64,000 bases of DNA from Zygotorulaspora mrakii. Its lineage: Eukaryota; Ascomycota; Saccharomycetes; Saccharomycetales; Saccharomycetaceae. Numbering within the stretch: position 1 is the first letter of the stretch; every line of letters begins with the position of its first letter. This document shows positions 18,465 to 28,758 of this stretch, piece after piece. The DNA is taken from assembly GCF_013402915.1 (NCBI RefSeq), contig NC_050722.1, positions 1,178,001 through 1,242,000 of the forward strand. The letters run 5' to 3'. The notes below the pieces were generated by a model. It saw nothing but the letters and a program-made list of their open reading frames with translations. It searched no databases and had not been told where the DNA came from. Both the position numbers and the translations under genes were made by a program.

Positions 18465-20153
18465 TCACCTCCTCTCTTTTTGGGAATCTTGTTTTATATT
18501 AACAGGCGCATTTGCATATGGGGGTTTAAACCCGTGTATATTAGAATGTCCAAGAAAATTTGCATTTGGGACTCTTTTTGTAATTGAAATTTCATCCATG
18601 TTTGTCAATTCGTTGTAAACTGTCACTGTTTTTGTCTGCTCTAGAATCTCTTTTAAATACCTGTTTTTAAACGTCGGCACATCGATGTTTCGGAGTCCAA
18701 CGGAGACGCCACTTTTGTGTTGCCAGTATTTAGTCCATTTTTTGGCCCTTAGTTTTCTTACGTTTTGTAGTCCTGTGTTTAAGAAGAGTGAATCGTGTAG
18801 ATGTTCAATTTCTCTGACTTGATTTGGTGTTAGCAACTTCAATCTCTTGATCAGCCTGTCCTTTTGGTAGAATGGCAACCCTCGAGGTGAAAACTCAATG
18901 TTATTTGTATTGGAATCTGTTGTTAGACGTAAGGATTCAAATTTCCAGCCGTTTATATTCAATTGCTCATTCGTCAGCGCTATATCATTTGTCGACTTGA
19001 TCAACTCATTTTCCTCGGATTTCTTTCTTTTTATGACCAAAGTGTCGGTATCTAGTATGCTATTCAAGAGGCGTTTCCCAGATTTGCCACTTAAGGGAAG
19101 TGAACCTGGTGAAAATCCAATGTTAGTTGACCTACTAACATCTGACTGTTGCGATTGCGGATATCGTTGTTGTTGTTCTAGTTGTGATGGTGAACCTATT
19201 GGTGTGTTCATTGCGTTTTGCTGAATCGCCTGTTGGAATGAATTCTTGTTATGATACTTCGGAATCTTGAACTGTGAGCTTATCTCTAAAGAACCATTTA
19301 TATTTTGGCCCGGAATGACAGCACCTATATGCTCACCTTTACTAAATTCCCTGCCGTATTCTTGTCTAACTTCAAAAGATATCTGTTCTGATACTGTTAA
19401 GTAAGGATTCTCAAAATAATAGTTTTGTTCATTTTGGTCATTCGTGATACTATCTTCTTCATTGGCATTTCTATTGCTATGGTATTGGATAGTGGGTTTA
19501 AGATCGATCAGAATGTCAAGCAATCTTTTAGATAATTTGCAAACCCTGTGATGAGGAGTAAACCCTTGTTCTTTTGCAAGTGATTCCCAATAATCATCAA
19601 TAACTCTTACACCGGATGCTATTGTAGCGGCACCAAACCTAACGAACGCAGATTTCGCTGTTATGTATCTGTCATTTGTGTTATCATCTGATTGAAGCAA
19701 TCCACCTTTTTTCAGGAATGCCTTTTCATCTTCGTTCAACTGCAAGGGCAGTAGTTGCGAGTACTCTTCTAAAAACTCGATTTCACTTCTATCATACTGC
19801 AGAGCTTTCATCAAATCGGATACCAGTACAAGTATATGTGCTGAATTCGATAGAGTAAAAGTGTCCATCAAATAAGACCTGCCATTTTGTAACTCACCAT
19901 ATGCAGAAATTTTTCTTTCGCCCAAAGGATCTGTTTGAATCATTTTATAAGAGAAAGATGATTCATCTCCCTGTTTTTCTGTACCTGCGTAATTAGGAAC
20001 CTGCACAACTTTAGCTGGGAACATATCTAATGCGCCCTGTATCAATTCAGGCTCGGAAGATATCAAAACAATTTGCTTAATTAAAACACGCTCATGTTTG
20101 ATAATTGTGTTCTTCGAAACTTTAAAAATCTTATTTCGATCATTCTCAGACAT
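18465..20153 (-). CDS. SWP82: Swp82/Rsc7-family subunit of the SWI/SNF chromatin remodeller
   Basis: The 562-residue protein has a conserved central domain (GRSYLMDTFTLSNSAHILVL, AFVRFGAATIASGVRVIDDY) typical of the Rsc7/Swp82 family. A low-complexity Gln/Ser region follows (QLEQQQRYPQSQQSD), then a conserved C-terminal half (PFYQKDRLIKRLKLLTPNQV). Swp82 is a SWI/SNF subunit while its relative Npl6/Rsc7 sits in RSC. The choice here rests on synteny with YFL049W beside EMP47/YFL048C. It converges with EMP47, with 35 bp between the stops. It is the last conserved-synteny gene before the sparse region. Confidence 0.88.
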   Translation of the reverse strand: MSENDRNKIFKVSKNTIIKHERVLIKQIVLISSEPELIQGALDMFPAKVVQVPNYAGTEKQGDESSFSYKMIQTDPLGERKISAYGELQNGRSYLMDTFTLSNSAHILVLVSDLMKALQYDRSEIEFLEEYSQLLPLQLNEDEKAFLKKGGLLQSDDNTNDRYITAKSAFVRFGAATIASGVRVIDDYWESLAKEQGFTPHHRVCKLSKRLLDILIDLKPTIQYHSNRNANEEDSITNDQNEQNYYFENPYLTVSEQISFEVRQEYGREFSKGEHIGAVIPGQNINGSLEISSQFKIPKYHNKNSFQQAIQQNAMNTPIGSPSQLEQQQRYPQSQQSDVSRSTNIGFSPGSLPLSGKSGKRLLNSILDTDTLVIKRKKSEENELIKSTNDIALTNEQLNINGWKFESLRLTTDSNTNNIEFSPRGLPFYQKDRLIKRLKLLTPNQVREIEHLHDSLFLNTGLQNVRKLRAKKWTKYWQHKSGVSVGLRNIDVPTFKNRYLKEILEQTKTVTVYNELTNMDEISITKRVPNANFLGHSNIHGFKPPYANAPVNIKQDSQKERR

Positions 20154-22226
20154 TTGAGTCAGATGTAATTCAAACTAACAACTATATCGTTTAAACGAAA
20201 GATAAATTACGACAGATGCCGGCCTGTACGTTTGCTATTGTTTGTTTACTCCCTTTAATTTCGCTAGGGCAACGGATACATTTTTTTTTCGTTGTTTGTT
20301 CTAAAACGAAGTCGGCCTGCCCACCCGCCTGTGAGACAAATAGCCGAAAAGGACCATCTGAACAAAATCAACTGCATGCAGGCAAATGAGGAATTAGATA
20401 AACTAACACGATGGTAGCTGCAACTCAAGAGAATGATTCTTAATAGGAATGTAGCATGTTTATTGAATTTACTGATACACTACTTAACAGCTGCTAGCTC
20501 CTGCGGGGTTTTTGCACGCTATTGATAATTTTATGATACTTCTCCTGTGAACGCAGCTATCTGGGCTTAAGTCGATACAGTGCTTCTGGAACGAAAAATG
20601 GTATGGTCCATGTAACAATTTCTTGTTCTCTTATAATATCTATTAGACGTGGAAAGCTCAGAAAAAACGGTGCTAAAAGTGCATACCATCTTCGTATTAT
20701 AGGCGATGCAAATCAAAGCCGAATACGTGCAAGTTTTCAGCTCTTGAATAACGATGTTCCACTGTCCACCTACTTTACTTTTTCCAGAATGCACAATATC
20801 GTCGAGAATTAGTTTTGAGAAAACTACAAATGCATACCCATCCCACCGTATTGTGCGAAGAATGAAGGCCAGCTCAATTGGTGGAGCGTTTCCTGGTAGT
20901 CGAACAGTTTGCGATTCGTAGACGTGAGCGATAACATCGAAGACGTCGAGGCCGTGTTATTGGTAAGGTGAGTGATTCCAGGCACCACAAGTAAAGTTTC
21001 AGAGAGGCCATGGTAAAGTAAACGGTAAAACGATGTTGACACGAACTTACATCAGCAGGAAGAGTACAATCCGTGAAAACAGTGTATGAAGCAAGAATTG
21101 AGGTGGATATACTATTGTCACCTCCTTGTATGCAACTCATAAGTTGAGTGGTTCACTATCCAGTGCCAATGACAACGCGGATGGAGAATCTTGGACGATA
21201 ATATGCCCACCTGAAGAAATCTGCCATCTCAGTGGTGCTGTTCGATTGTACTTACACCAACCTTTTTCATCGTATACGAAAGGTGGCCTCGTAACAGGCC
21301 GAATAGGCTTCGATATCGAGCAGTAGAATCAAGAGGTCTGCTTTAGTATTTAAACTCGTTTGTAATGGCACAACAAAAAGTAATGAAGTCCACGAAGTAA
21401 AATACCGCCAGATCTGCTTTCAAGTTTTCAGTTGCGCCGCAAGAGTTTGAGTACCGGATATCTCTCAGCCTCTTTTACACTGCATTTCCAATAATAACTA
21501 AATCAATCGACTAAAATCAAGAGACACTGACGGGATTTGGGTGCACAACCCGCGGCTGCGTGGCGTATGACACCTCTCTACATGATAGAATACAGACGTC
21601 AAGGGCAACTCTTTGGATTATGTCGCTTAGTAATTGATTGCGAATATTTCTACTCGGATTTCTTGCTACTTAGCGATGTGTAGCACTTACTACAACAAGC
21701 CCGGTGGGCCTTCAAATGATTGAACTCTACCTCATTCATCGTACAGTTTATTGTTCAGTTATTGAATGAAATAAAGAAATACGCGGATCAAATGCTTCTC
21801 CGCGGACCGTAAAAAAATGGGCTTGGCTTTGAAAACCGAGATGACAAGCTCTTGAGCCCAAGTAAATAAACTCAAAAAGGCATATTTCTTTGCATGAGTA
21901 AGTGGCGTGTTTAGTGTTATCTAAGGTATTAAGCCTGTCTAACGCAAGTGTGAGGCGCAGTGCATTGTTTGTGGCTGTTGTCCAAATTCTAAAGTTTCGA
22001 GGGTTTTCGAAGGCTTCTATTGTAAGAGCATGTCAGAATATCAAAACTAGTGTTTCTTTTTTTAGCAGGACTACAGAGTTGGAAAATGAGATAATGATTA
22101 ATAATCAAAAAAAAAAGCGTTAGCATAAAAGAGAAGCAATTCCTGGTCAATTATCAACCAGTCGTTATCATGCAAGGCGGAAGTACAGTATTATCGAGTT
22201 TTTCGTAAGAAAGTATTAAAGGGGAC
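20154..22226. other. Two-kilobase gene-poor stretch at the edge of the conserved block
   Basis: No intact gene is seen. Several short protein-like frames lie on the plus strand between 20603 and 21326, detailed separately, and may be remains of one gene. The last 150 bp before 22227 is the GRE2-like promoter and includes an AGGGG stress-element core at about 22218-22222, probably too close to the ATG to matter. Confidence 0.4.
21102..21326 (+). pseudogene. Possible gene relic of unknown identity
   Basis: After a TGA at 21099 the frame is open for 74 codons and reads like protein (ESWTIICPPEEICHLSGAVR, then SSYTKGGLVTGRIGFDIEQ), ending at TAG. Another frame just upstream contains VKTVYEARIEVDILLSPPC. 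There is no good start codon, and nothing I recognise. It may be the 3' end of a frameshifted gene. Confidence 0.28.
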
Positions 22227-23252
22227 ATGTCTGTATTAGTTACTGGTGCTACTGGGTTCATTGCCCTACACATTGTTGGCGATTTGCTAGACCAAAATTA
22301 CAAGGTTATTGGTACCGTGAGATCTGAGGCAAAAGCTGATAAGTTGAAGAGACAATTTGGCAATAATCCAAATTTTGTCACTGAAATCGTTGCAGACATA
22401 GCAGCTCCCAATGCATTCGATCATGTATTGCAAAAATACCACAAAGACATCAAAGTCGTTCTGCACACGGCTTCACCTTTCCACTTCCAGTCTACTGACT
22501 ATGAGAAGGATTTGCTTAATCCAGCCGTCCTTGGTACTAAGAGTATTTTGGAGTCTATCAAGAAATACGGTGCCGACACAGTAGAGCGTGTTGTCATAAC
22601 CTCGTCATTTGCTGCAATCATGGATGTACGTACCGTTAACGATCCTTCCACTACCTATACTGAAGCTGATTGGAACCCGGACACTTGGGAGGGTTGTCAA
22701 GCCAATCCTATGACTGCATACTGTGGATCCAAGAAATTTGCTGAGAAAACAGCTTGGGATTTCTTGGAAGCTAATAAGGACGTACTCAAATTCAAGTTGG
22801 CTACCGTTAATCCTGTGTATGTTTTCGGTCCTCAAAAGTTCGACGAGGATGTTACCGAGCATTTGAACACATCCTGTGAAGTTGTCAACGGCCTATTACA
22901 TTCATCAGCAGATGTCCCAGTGAACAATCAAATTCGTGGTCAGTATATTGATGTCCGTGATGTATCAAAAGCCCACTTGTTGGCATTCCAGAAGGAGAAT
23001 ACCATCGGCAAGAGATTAGGTCTCAGTGTTGAGAGTTTTGTCTGTCAAGATGTAGTTGATATCTTGAACGAAGATTTTCCAACACTGAAGGGTAAATTAC
23101 CAACCGGAGATAGAAAGGCAGCTGATGCTATTGCTTTCTCTTCTTTCGACACCTCTGAATCCAAAAAGATCTTGGGCTTCAAATTCAGAACCTTGAGAGA
23201 AACCGTCGATGACATGACCACTCAAATTTTGAAGAAGGAGGGAAGGTTATAG
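22227..23252 (+). CDS. GRE2: Gre2-type NADPH-dependent carbonyl/methylglyoxal reductase (intact copy)
   Basis: The 341-residue protein (342 in S. cerevisiae Gre2) is an extended short-chain dehydrogenase/reductase. It has the N-terminal dinucleotide motif VTGATGFIALHIV and the catalytic pair in YCGSKKFAEK (Tyr about 165, Lys about 169), with the Ser in ITSSFAA. Relatives reduce methylglyoxal, isovaleraldehyde and other carbonyls in the cytosol and respond to stress. The ATG at 22227 follows AAGGGGAC. From 22617 onward the gene lies inside the duplicated unit, so the last 210 codons recur at 25889. It is the only GRE2-type copy here with an N-terminus. Confidence 0.9.
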   Translation: MSVLVTGATGFIALHIVGDLLDQNYKVIGTVRSEAKADKLKRQFGNNPNFVTEIVADIAAPNAFDHVLQKYHKDIKVVLHTASPFHFQSTDYEKDLLNPAVLGTKSILESIKKYGADTVERVVITSSFAAIMDVRTVNDPSTTYTEADWNPDTWEGCQANPMTAYCGSKKFAEKTAWDFLEANKDVLKFKLATVNPVYVFGPQKFDEDVTEHLNTSCEVVNGLLHSSADVPVNNQIRGQYIDVRDVSKAHLLAFQKENTIGKRLGLSVESFVCQDVVDILNEDFPTLKGKLPTGDRKAADAIAFSSFDTSESKKILGFKFRTLRETVDDMTTQILKKEGRL

Positions 23253-24025
23253 ATACATTAACCTACTAAATATAGTTTTTCGGTAGATAGATGATGTATT
23301 TCAAACTTCAGATCATTTTTCTCAGTTAGCGAAAGTCGTTTAGGCTATTGCAATCTAAGCTACAACAGATCTGGCAAGTGGTATTGCAGTTATTCAACTC
23401 AGAATAAAAACCGGTTTTCTTCAATCCGATGACTGATGTAGACGACCAGAGGAATGCTCGTTTTGATAACTCCTTAGTGAAGTTGTGTTAAAGTGACACT
23501 TCGATGTCTTCTGTGTTGTCTTATCCGTTTCGTTCGTAAAGCCCCATCGCGGAGTGCCTAACAATTGTGACAGCAATTGCCAAGTTGACATTAAGTGCCA
23601 AATAACCCGCGATTGGACATCTCTCTGCCTGAGTTACAGCAACTTAAATTAACGGCCACTATATAATGTCGGAAAGTTTTAAACAAGTTTTTTCGTGCGC
23701 CTTCTCTTCTCTGTTAAATTACAAAAAGATAGACGTATGCTTTATGCATAATAATTCTTAATGACCATTACAAAAGCCGGAATAGAATACCAGGAACAGC
23801 ACATGCCAGGCCTACATACCCGGTATATCACTTATGGAATACGAGCTTATCGCTGCAAGAATGTTAATTACAACATTATGTCGAGAAAGTTCCCGATACT
23901 TATACATAAAACTGTTGCTTGGTGCAAAACATCGGTGGGCGCTAGAAGCGCATCATGAATATCACTCTGAGGCACTACATGAATCGATGTCAACGACAGA
24001 GAAGTGCATTTCAACCAGTAATTAT
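23253..24025. other. Convergent intergenic region GRE2 / YML131W-like
   Basis: 773 bp between two convergent stop codons, repeated unchanged at 26522-27294. Short open frames exist but show no homology or bias. A palindromic TGCTTTATGCATAATAA lies near 23739. Nothing else is seen. Confidence 0.4.
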
Positions 24026-25144
24026 TCATTCACCCTTAGCAAACCGACTCTGATCCATGCCTTTAACGACGGTTATCAGTTTTCCTCTATTAATACCTTG
24101 AAATAATCCACTCCAAATAGTAGGAACGTAAATGAACTTATCATCCTCTGCATCCACGAGAGTAGCAGAATGTTTAGCGTCAATACTTTTATCTTTCACT
24201 AATTTTTTTAGCTTCTTCATTGCTTCTGGAAAATTTTCTCTACAGTCTGTGACTAGTAAACCCTTCAAAGTCAATCTTTTTGTAATTACTGAAACATAAT
24301 TCTTGAAAACTAACTCTTCGGGATGGTTGTAACCGCTAATTGAGCCACAAGCAATTATTGTCCCCTGAATTTTTAACGTTTTCACACCTATATCTAGTAT
24401 CGAGCCACCGACGTTATCAACAAAGTAGTCGACACTGTTTTCAGCAGCTGCTTTTATAAGGTTTTGCTCAAAACGTTCATCTTTATAGTCCACCCCAACG
24501 ACAACTTTTCCTAGACTCTCCAGGTAATTGATCTTTTCACTTCCACCCGCAATTGCAATTACTTTTGACGCTTTAAAAACGTTGACAGCTAGTTGTACAC
24601 AAATAGTTCCAACAGCACCTGCAGCACCAGATATTAAAAATTGTTTACCATAGTGTTTCTCAGTCTCGCTCAAGCCCAAATACTTGTAAAAGATGAAATA
24701 TGCAGTCAAAGCGGTGCTCCCATATACAGATAAATACCACCATAACTCGTCACCTTCCTCAGGGCAAATCTTCCGAACATCGGCAGCTATGGGGTCGCCT
24801 ATAATTATAGCCGTAGTCCAACAAAGTCTACCAGTAACATAGTCGCCTACAGAGTAATTATCATTCTTGCTTGCCAGAATCTTTCCGATACCTCTTGCGG
24901 GGATATTTTCACCTAATTGCGTTCCTTTCGAATAATTCCGATCTACAGTAGCTATCCAAAATTTCTGGGCCGGATCATTAGAAAGCAGATAAGTTTCAAC
25001 TAGGATTTCACCTTTCTTTAAGTCATCTGGAGATATATCAAAAGATTTCAGTTCAAATGTTGCATTTGGATCATCATTATCAAAATTAAAGGGTGCACCA
25101 AAATCAGGAGTGTTCTTTAAAACCCATTGTTTAGCTCTGACCAT
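24026..25144 (-). CDS. Medium-chain (zinc-independent) reductase, YML131W/leukotriene B4 dehydrogenase-like, copy 1
   Basis: The 372-residue protein is a medium-chain dehydrogenase/reductase of the prostaglandin/leukotriene B4 reductase (PTGR) class. It begins MVRAKQWVLKNTPDFGAP and has SNDPAQKFWI, ARGIGKILAS, the NADPH-binding AAGAVGTICVQLA at about 184-196, and VGVDYKDERF. It lacks structural zinc cysteines. Such enzymes reduce alpha,beta-unsaturated carbonyls; S. cerevisiae YML131W is an oxidative-stress-induced relative of unproven substrate. It is identical in translation to the copy at 27295-28413. Its partner GRE2-like gene is also a carbonyl reductase. Confidence 0.85.
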   Translation of the reverse strand: MVRAKQWVLKNTPDFGAPFNFDNDDPNATFELKSFDISPDDLKKGEILVETYLLSNDPAQKFWIATVDRNYSKGTQLGENIPARGIGKILASKNDNYSVGDYVTGRLCWTTAIIIGDPIAADVRKICPEEGDELWWYLSVYGSTALTAYFIFYKYLGLSETEKHYGKQFLISGAAGAVGTICVQLAVNVFKASKVIAIAGGSEKINYLESLGKVVVGVDYKDERFEQNLIKAAAENSVDYFVDNVGGSILDIGVKTLKIQGTIIACGSISGYNHPEELVFKNYVSVITKRLTLKGLLVTDCRENFPEAMKKLKKLVKDKSIDAKHSATLVDAEDDKFIYVPTIWSGLFQGINRGKLITVVKGMDQSRFAKGE

Positions 25145-25489
25145 CTCAAACCAATGATATGTGTAATGAGCTTCTTGACGTCAATTTCTACCAGCCGTAA
25201 TGTGCAATCAACAAGACTATTACTTAGGAGACTTCATTATTATATTGTTCTTTGGTAATATAATATCATCTTACGAAGGTACTATATTAATAATCGCGCG
25301 CTAACCAAATGATGAACAAATTATCGTAAAAAAGGTTGGGTGAATGCCCCTCCCCTCGCCAACTTAAAAAAATGTTACTCTGTACACTATCCTAGTATCC
25401 TAGTAGGCTTATTATTTATATAGAAGATTTGTATAAAACTGTATTACACGTATGCATTCTGTAGAAGCATTCAAATGAATTATGTATGA
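25145..25489. promoter_or_regulatory. YML131W-like promoter region, copy 1
   Basis: This 345-bp stretch holds the promoter of the minus-strand reductase and the 3' flank of the truncated zinc transporter. It is repeated at 28414-28758. AT-rich runs occur at about 25236-25295; no named site is clear. Confidence 0.35.
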
Positions 25490-25888
25490 TTAAGCCCATT
25501 TACCCAGTAGAGCCATTAAACCTGCACCCCAAAACATACACCACAAGCTGAATAGCATTTCTTTAATGCTCTTGGTTCTGTTAGGGTTGAATATATAATC
25601 TCTTGCTAGAAGTTCGACCAAACCAGTGTACATTAAAACACCAGCGGAAATAGCATCAAGGACACCAGAGACAACGTTGACGGCGTATGAATTACCGGAA
25701 TACTTTTCTCTGACACCTAGACCGATAGCAACACACACTGGGGTTGTCAGACCGTAAGCAATACATAGAACATATGGCCACCATCTCTTGTTGCGAGGAA
25801 ATTCGATCATAGACAATCTAGCACCGATACCTAAACCTTCGAAAGATTGGTGGAAGACCAAAACAGGGTATAAAACTTTGAATTCATC
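25490..25888 (-). pseudogene. Truncated ZRT1-like zinc transporter (C-terminal 132 residues)
   Basis: This is the last 132 codons of the zinc transporter, from DEFKVLYPVLVFHQSFEGLG to the stop. It was cut at the duplication junction and has lost the first 270 codons, promoter and N-terminal membrane helices. The frame continues upstream across the junction into antisense GRE2 sequence to 26131, giving a 213-residue chimeric open frame. The retained part still has the HQSFEGLGIGARL helix but lacks the HSVMIGLNLG helix, so transport is unlikely. Confidence 0.92.
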
Positions 25889-26521
25889 ATGGATGTACGT
25901 ACCGTTAACGATCCTTCCACTACCTATACTGAAGCTGATTGGAACCCGGACACTTGGGAGGGTTGTCAAGCCAATCCTATGACTGCATACTGTGGATCCA
26001 AGAAATTTGCTGAGAAAACAGCTTGGGATTTCTTGGAAGCTAATAAGGACGTACTCAAATTCAAGTTGGCTACCGTTAATCCTGTGTATGTTTTCGGTCC
26101 TCAAAAGTTCGACGAGGATGTTACCGAGCATTTGAACACATCCTGTGAAGTTGTCAACGGCCTATTACATTCATCAGCAGATGTCCCAGTGAACAATCAA
26201 ATTCGTGGTCAGTATATTGATGTCCGTGATGTATCAAAAGCCCACTTGTTGGCATTCCAGAAGGAGAATACCATCGGCAAGAGATTAGGTCTCAGTGTTG
26301 AGAGTTTTGTCTGTCAAGATGTAGTTGATATCTTGAACGAAGATTTTCCAACACTGAAGGGTAAATTACCAACCGGAGATAGAAAGGCAGCTGATGCTAT
26401 TGCTTTCTCTTCTTTCGACACCTCTGAATCCAAAAAGATCTTGGGCTTCAAATTCAGAACCTTGAGAGAAACCGTCGATGACATGACCACTCAAATTTTG
26501 AAGAAGGAGGGAAGGTTATAG
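25889..26521 (+). pseudogene. Truncated GRE2-like reductase (C-terminal 210 residues)
   Basis: The frame opens at an internal Met of the intact gene (MDVRTVNDPSTTYTEADW) and matches its last 210 residues. The first 131 residues, with the NADPH-binding motif, are missing, and there is no native promoter. Head-to-head with it across the junction is the truncated zinc transporter. The catalytic Tyr/Lys pair remains, but cofactor binding should not. Confidence 0.93.
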
Positions 26522-27294
26522 ATACATTAACCTACTAAATATAGTTTTTCGGTAGATAGATGATGTATTTCAAACTTCAGATCATTTTTCTCAGTTAGCG
26601 AAAGTCGTTTAGGCTATTGCAATCTAAGCTACAACAGATCTGGCAAGTGGTATTGCAGTTATTCAACTCAGAATAAAAACCGGTTTTCTTCAATCCGATG
26701 ACTGATGTAGACGACCAGAGGAATGCTCGTTTTGATAACTCCTTAGTGAAGTTGTGTTAAAGTGACACTTCGATGTCTTCTGTGTTGTCTTATCCGTTTC
26801 GTTCGTAAAGCCCCATCGCGGAGTGCCTAACAATTGTGACAGCAATTGCCAAGTTGACATTAAGTGCCAAATAACCCGCGATTGGACATCTCTCTGCCTG
26901 AGTTACAGCAACTTAAATTAACGGCCACTATATAATGTCGGAAAGTTTTAAACAAGTTTTTTCGTGCGCCTTCTCTTCTCTGTTAAATTACAAAAAGATA
27001 GACGTATGCTTTATGCATAATAATTCTTAATGACCATTACAAAAGCCGGAATAGAATACCAGGAACAGCACATGCCAGGCCTACATACCCGGTATATCAC
27101 TTATGGAATACGAGCTTATCGCTGCAAGAATGTTAATTACAACATTATGTCGAGAAAGTTCCCGATACTTATACATAAAACTGTTGCTTGGTGCAAAACA
27201 TCGGTGGGCGCTAGAAGCGCATCATGAATATCACTCTGAGGCACTACATGAATCGATGTCAACGACAGAGAAGTGCATTTCAACCAGTAATTAT

Positions 27295-28413
27295 TCATTC
27301 ACCCTTAGCAAACCGACTCTGATCCATGCCTTTAACGACGGTTATCAGTTTTCCTCTATTAATACCTTGAAATAATCCACTCCAAATAGTAGGAACGTAA
27401 ATGAACTTATCATCCTCTGCATCCACGAGAGTAGCAGAATGTTTAGCGTCAATACTTTTATCTTTCACTAATTTTTTTAGCTTCTTCATTGCTTCTGGAA
27501 AATTTTCTCTACAGTCTGTGACTAGTAAACCCTTCAAAGTCAATCTTTTTGTAATTACTGAAACATAATTCTTGAAAACTAACTCTTCGGGATGGTTGTA
27601 ACCGCTAATTGAGCCACAAGCAATTATTGTCCCCTGAATTTTTAACGTTTTCACACCTATATCTAGTATCGAGCCACCGACGTTATCAACAAAGTAGTCG
27701 ACACTGTTTTCAGCAGCTGCTTTTATAAGGTTTTGCTCAAAACGTTCATCTTTATAGTCCACCCCAACGACAACTTTTCCTAGACTCTCCAGGTAATTGA
27801 TCTTTTCACTTCCACCCGCAATTGCAATTACTTTTGACGCTTTAAAAACGTTGACAGCTAGTTGTACACAAATAGTTCCAACAGCACCTGCAGCACCAGA
27901 TATTAAAAATTGTTTACCATAGTGTTTCTCAGTCTCGCTCAAGCCCAAATACTTGTAAAAGATGAAATATGCAGTCAAAGCGGTGCTCCCATATACAGAT
28001 AAATACCACCATAACTCGTCACCTTCCTCAGGGCAAATCTTCCGAACATCGGCAGCTATGGGGTCGCCTATAATTATAGCCGTAGTCCAACAAAGTCTAC
28101 CAGTAACATAGTCGCCTACAGAGTAATTATCATTCTTGCTTGCCAGAATCTTTCCGATACCTCTTGCGGGGATATTTTCACCTAATTGCGTTCCTTTCGA
28201 ATAATTCCGATCTACAGTAGCTATCCAAAATTTCTGGGCCGGATCATTAGAAAGCAGATAAGTTTCAACTAGGATTTCACCTTTCTTTAAGTCATCTGGA
28301 GATATATCAAAAGATTTCAGTTCAAATGTTGCATTTGGATCATCATTATCAAAATTAAAGGGTGCACCAAAATCAGGAGTGTTCTTTAAAACCCATTGTT
28401 TAGCTCTGACCAT
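27295..28413 (-). CDS. Medium-chain reductase, YML131W-like, copy 2
   Basis: The 372-residue product is identical in translation to the one at 24026-25144, including the AAGAVGTICVQLA cofactor motif. It keeps the same upstream 345 bp and downstream 773 bp, so both copies should be expressed alike. Gene dosage is the likely consequence of the duplication for this enzyme. Confidence 0.85.
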   Translation of the reverse strand: MVRAKQWVLKNTPDFGAPFNFDNDDPNATFELKSFDISPDDLKKGEILVETYLLSNDPAQKFWIATVDRNYSKGTQLGENIPARGIGKILASKNDNYSVGDYVTGRLCWTTAIIIGDPIAADVRKICPEEGDELWWYLSVYGSTALTAYFIFYKYLGLSETEKHYGKQFLISGAAGAVGTICVQLAVNVFKASKVIAIAGGSEKINYLESLGKVVVGVDYKDERFEQNLIKAAAENSVDYFVDNVGGSILDIGVKTLKIQGTIIACGSISGYNHPEELVFKNYVSVITKRLTLKGLLVTDCRENFPEAMKKLKKLVKDKSIDAKHSATLVDAEDDKFIYVPTIWSGLFQGINRGKLITVVKGMDQSRFAKGE

Positions 28414-28758
28414 CTCAAACCAATGATATGTGTAATGAGCTTCTTGACGTCAATTTCTACCAGCCGTAATGTGCAATCAACAAGACTATTACTTAGGAGA
28501 CTTCATTATTATATTGTTCTTTGGTAATATAATATCATCTTACGAAGGTACTATATTAATAATCGCGCGCTAACCAAATGATGAACAAATTATCGTAAAA
28601 AAGGTTGGGTGAATGCCCCTCCCCTCGCCAACTTAAAAAAATGTTACTCTGTACACTATCCTAGTATCCTAGTAGGCTTATTATTTATATAGAAGATTTG
28701 TATAAAACTGTATTACACGTATGCATTCTGTAGAAGCATTCAAATGAATTATGTATGA

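Larger units (their letters stand above)
22617..25885. repeat. Tandem duplication, copy 1 (3,269 bp)
   Basis: This unit runs from within the GRE2-like gene to within the ZRT1-like gene and is repeated directly at 25886. Every shared landmark is offset by exactly 3,269 bp (for example the reductase stops at 24026 and 27295, and the zinc-transporter stops at 25490 and 28759). I found no base difference where I compared the copies. Confidence 0.95.
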
